Shown in pieces: positions 11,682 through 13,565 of a stretch of 13,565 nt of DNA. The first letter of the stretch is position 1; every line of letters begins with the position of its first letter. The notes beneath the pieces are model-generated. The model did not search any database and was not told where the DNA came from. It saw only the letters and a program-made list of their open reading frames with translations. This stretch comes from Deltaproteobacteria bacterium (lineage in GTDB: Bacteria > Desulfobacterota > DSM-4660 > Desulfatiglandales > HGW-15): the NCBI GenBank assembly GCA_019307805.1, contig JAFDIX010000022.1:1-13565 (forward strand). The letters are read 5' to 3'. Made by a program: the position numbers and the translations under genes.

Positions 11682-13565
11682 ATGAAGAAGATGAAAGGCC
11701 GTTTGGGACAATGGGAAAACACAACACTTAAAAAAGTACTGGACAGGTCTCCTGAGAGGGAAGAAGCCTTCAAGACCGAGAGTGGAATTCCAGTCAAAAG
11801 ACTGTATACCCCACTGGACTTGGAGGCTATTGATTACGAGACTGAACTGGGTTTCCCTGGTCAATACCCTTACACAAGAGGGGTCTATCCTACCATGTAT
11901 CGCGGGCGCCTCTGGACCATGAGGAACTATGCGGGGTTCGGCACCGCAGAGGACACAAACAAGCGATACCGCTATCTTCTTGAGCAGGGCATGGTAGGCT
12001 TATCCATGGCCTTTGATCTTCCCACGCAGTTGGGCTACGACTCAGACGATCCGTTGTCTGAAGGCGCAGTAGGCCGTGTTGGAGTTGCCGTGGATTCCCT
12101 GGCCGACATGGAAATCATCTTTAAGGGGATACCGTTGGATAAGGTATCCACTTCCATGACGATCAACGCACCCGCCACAATTCTGCTCGCCATGTATATT
12201 GCCGTCGGGGAGAAGCAGGGTGTGTCCCAAGAGAAGCTCACGGGAACCACTCAGAACGACATTTTGAAAGAGTTCATAGCAAGGGGAACATATATTTTCC
12301 CCCCGGAGCCCAGTATCAAGTTAGTTTTGGATGTTGTCGAATATTGCGCCGAGCATGTCCCGCGATGGAATACCTTGAACATTACCGGCTATCATTTTCG
12401 AGAAGCGGGCGCAGACGCCATACAGGAGCTGGCTTTCACCCTTGCAGACACCATCACTTACATTGATAAGGCCCGGGAAAGGGGTCTTGAGGTGGATGAT
12501 TTCGCTCCGCGCCTCTCCTACAGCCTCGGGTGCTACATGGATCTTTTTGAGGAGGTTGCAAAGTTCCGCGCTGCAAGAAGACTGTTTGCGAAAATCATGA
12601 AAGAACGATTCCAAGCCAAGAATCCAAAGAGCTATCTGTTCAGGATCTTTACTGGTTCCTGCGGCTCCACGCTGGTGACACAGCAACCCATCAATAACAT
12701 CGTTAGGGTAACGGTGCATGCCCTGATGGGGATCCTAGGGGGCGATCAGGCGATCCATACAGCCTGCTGGGATGAGGGCTACGCCATTCCCACAGAAGAT
12801 GCAGCGACAATTGCCCTCAGAACCCAGCAGATCCTCGCTCACGAATGTGGCCTAAGCAATACCATCGATCCTTTAGCAGGGTCTTATTATGTGGAGTCTC
12901 TGACCAATGAGATTGGGAAAAGGGCTATGGAATACCTGGAGAAAATTGATGAAATGGGCGGAATGCTCGGGGCCATCGACAACGGTTTTGTGTATAAAGA
13001 AATTCAGGAAAGCAGCGTGAAATTTCAAAAGCGCGTTGACAGCGGCGAACGGATCATCGTGGGACTCAACAAATATGTCATGCCTGAAGAAGTGGGTATA
13101 GAAAAACAGGACATCTTTGAAGTGGATGCCGGCGTGGAAGATGTCCAAAAACAGAAACTGGCGAGAGTCAAAGCAGAAAGAAATGATAAAGAGATCCGCG
13201 AGAGCCTCGACGAACTCGAGAAGGCCATTGATAAGGACGAGAACCTCATGCCCTATATAATTGAGGCGGTCAAATGCTATGCCACTGTTGGCGAGATCTG
13301 CGGGGTTATGAGAAAAAGGTGGGGCGAATTCAGGGCTCCCACTTATATAAATTGGAAGGAAAACATGGAACCGCGAAAGATAAGGGTGCTGATTGCCAAG
13401 GTGGGTCTGGACGGTCATGACCGCGGCGCAAAGGTGGTGGCACGCGCCTTAAAGGATTCAGGCATGGAGGTCATCTACACGGGCCATCGGCAAAGCATAG
13501 ATCAGGTTGTCAATGCCGCCATTCAGGAGGATGTGGATGTCTTGGGCCTGAGTTTTCTTTCCGGC
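11682..13565 (+). CDS. mcm: Methylmalonyl-CoA mutase with fused B12-binding domain (3' end cut by the window)
   Basis: This adenosylcobalamin enzyme would interconvert (R)-methylmalonyl-CoA and succinyl-CoA. The frame is open for 628 codons to the window edge; perhaps 80-100 codons are missing. Seen: TMYRGRLWTMRNYAGF (71-86), FDLPTQLGYDSD (111-122), QNDILKEFIARGTYIFPP (191-208), ITGYHFREAGA (234-244), and the B12 domain with K573, D577 and H579 in KVGLDGHDRG (573-582). Y83, R201, Q191 and H238 align at one constant offset with Tyr89, Arg207, Gln197 and His244 of the Propionibacterium enzyme. The Tyr/Arg pair recognises the methylmalonyl carboxylate; isobutyryl-CoA mutases have Phe/Gln. So specificity is supported by sequence. 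The catalytic and B12 parts are joined by a short linker (about 545-568). The start has AGGG at 8 nt; M4 is an alternative. It is co-transcribed with the regulator. Confidence 0.95.
   Translation, partial: MKKMKGRLGQWENTTLKKVLDRSPEREEAFKTESGIPVKRLYTPLDLEAIDYETELGFPGQYPYTRGVYPTMYRGRLWTMRNYAGFGTAEDTNKRYRYLLEQGMVGLSMAFDLPTQLGYDSDDPLSEGAVGRVGVAVDSLADMEIIFKGIPLDKVSTSMTINAPATILLAMYIAVGEKQGVSQEKLTGTTQNDILKEFIARGTYIFPPEPSIKLVLDVVEYCAEHVPRWNTLNITGYHFREAGADAIQELAFTLADTITYIDKARERGLEVDDFAPRLSYSLGCYMDLFEEVAKFRAARRLFAKIMKERFQAKNPKSYLFRIFTGSCGSTLVTQQPINNIVRVTVHALMGILGGDQAIHTACWDEGYAIPTEDAATIALRTQQILAHECGLSNTIDPLAGSYYVESLTNEIGKRAMEYLEKIDEMGGMLGAIDNGFVYKEIQESSVKFQKRVDSGERIIVGLNKYVMPEEVGIEKQDIFEVDAGVEDVQKQKLARVKAERNDKEIRESLDELEKAIDKDENLMPYIIEAVKCYATVGEICGVMRKRWGEFRAPTYINWKENMEPRKIRVLIAKVGLDGHDRGAKVVARALKDSGMEVIYTGHRQSIDQVVNAAIQEDVDVLGLSFLSG

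Noticed and set aside
12873..13418. 181-codon minus-strand frame opposite the mutase
   Set aside because: Antisense shadow of a strongly conserved mutase; Phe/His-rich composition is typical of reversed codons.

Overview
The window looks like part of an acyl-CoA catabolism locus from an anaerobic bacterium. My guess is Desulfobacterota (sulfate-reducing or syntrophic 'Deltaproteobacteria'). The guess rests on gene content: a DmdC-like acyl-CoA dehydrogenase, a 4-hydroxybenzoyl-CoA-reductase-like molybdenum enzyme, and a methylmalonyl-CoA pathway under a GntR regulator. No marker gene settles it. I found no rRNA, tRNA, CRISPR array, insertion sequence or phage gene.

Layout. Positions 2-127 (+) hold the last 41 codons of a gene, probably a Tm-1-like/UPF0261 protein, which converges on a long minus-strand block. 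In transcription order (right to left) the block is: methylmalonyl-CoA epimerase (10607-10212), carboxyltransferase of the propionyl/methylmalonyl-CoA type (10013-8448), thiolase (8383-7172), SDR dehydrogenase (6993-6220), acyl-CoA dehydrogenase (6078-4273), then the three subunits of a molybdenum hydroxylase: FAD (4086-3208), 2x[2Fe-2S] (3053-2565) and molybdopterin (2568-199). To the right, divergently, lie a GntR/FCD regulator (10937-11671) and, 10 nt after it, a methylmalonyl-CoA mutase with a fused B12 domain. The mutase runs off the window end after 628 codons.

How the genes fit together. Epimerase, carboxyltransferase and mutase are the enzymes that connect propionyl-CoA to succinyl-CoA, and they sit on both sides of the regulator. 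Dehydrogenase, SDR and thiolase supply three of the four steps of a beta-oxidation turn. No enoyl-CoA hydratase, CoA ligase, ETF, biotin carboxylase or biotin carrier is present. The molybdenum enzyme has the HCR-like large subunit, but its FAD subunit lacks the cysteine-rich insertion of true 4-hydroxybenzoyl-CoA reductase. It is therefore probably an ordinary hydroxylase/dehydrogenase of unknown substrate. A plausible reading, by inference, is a pathway that activates an unusual (cyclic, aromatic or branched) acyl-CoA and ends in propionyl-CoA.

Regulation visible in the sequence. The minus block is headed by a consensus promoter (TTGACA, 16 nt, TATAAT) behind long A-tracts. The regulator has its own TTGACA box, with nested inverted repeats across its promoter and start. 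An extended -10 box lies before the carboxyltransferase gene. A terminator-like hairpin separates the dehydrogenase from the molybdenum-enzyme genes. A start-less, protein-like 43-codon frame lies between the FAD and Fe-S genes and may be a gene remnant.
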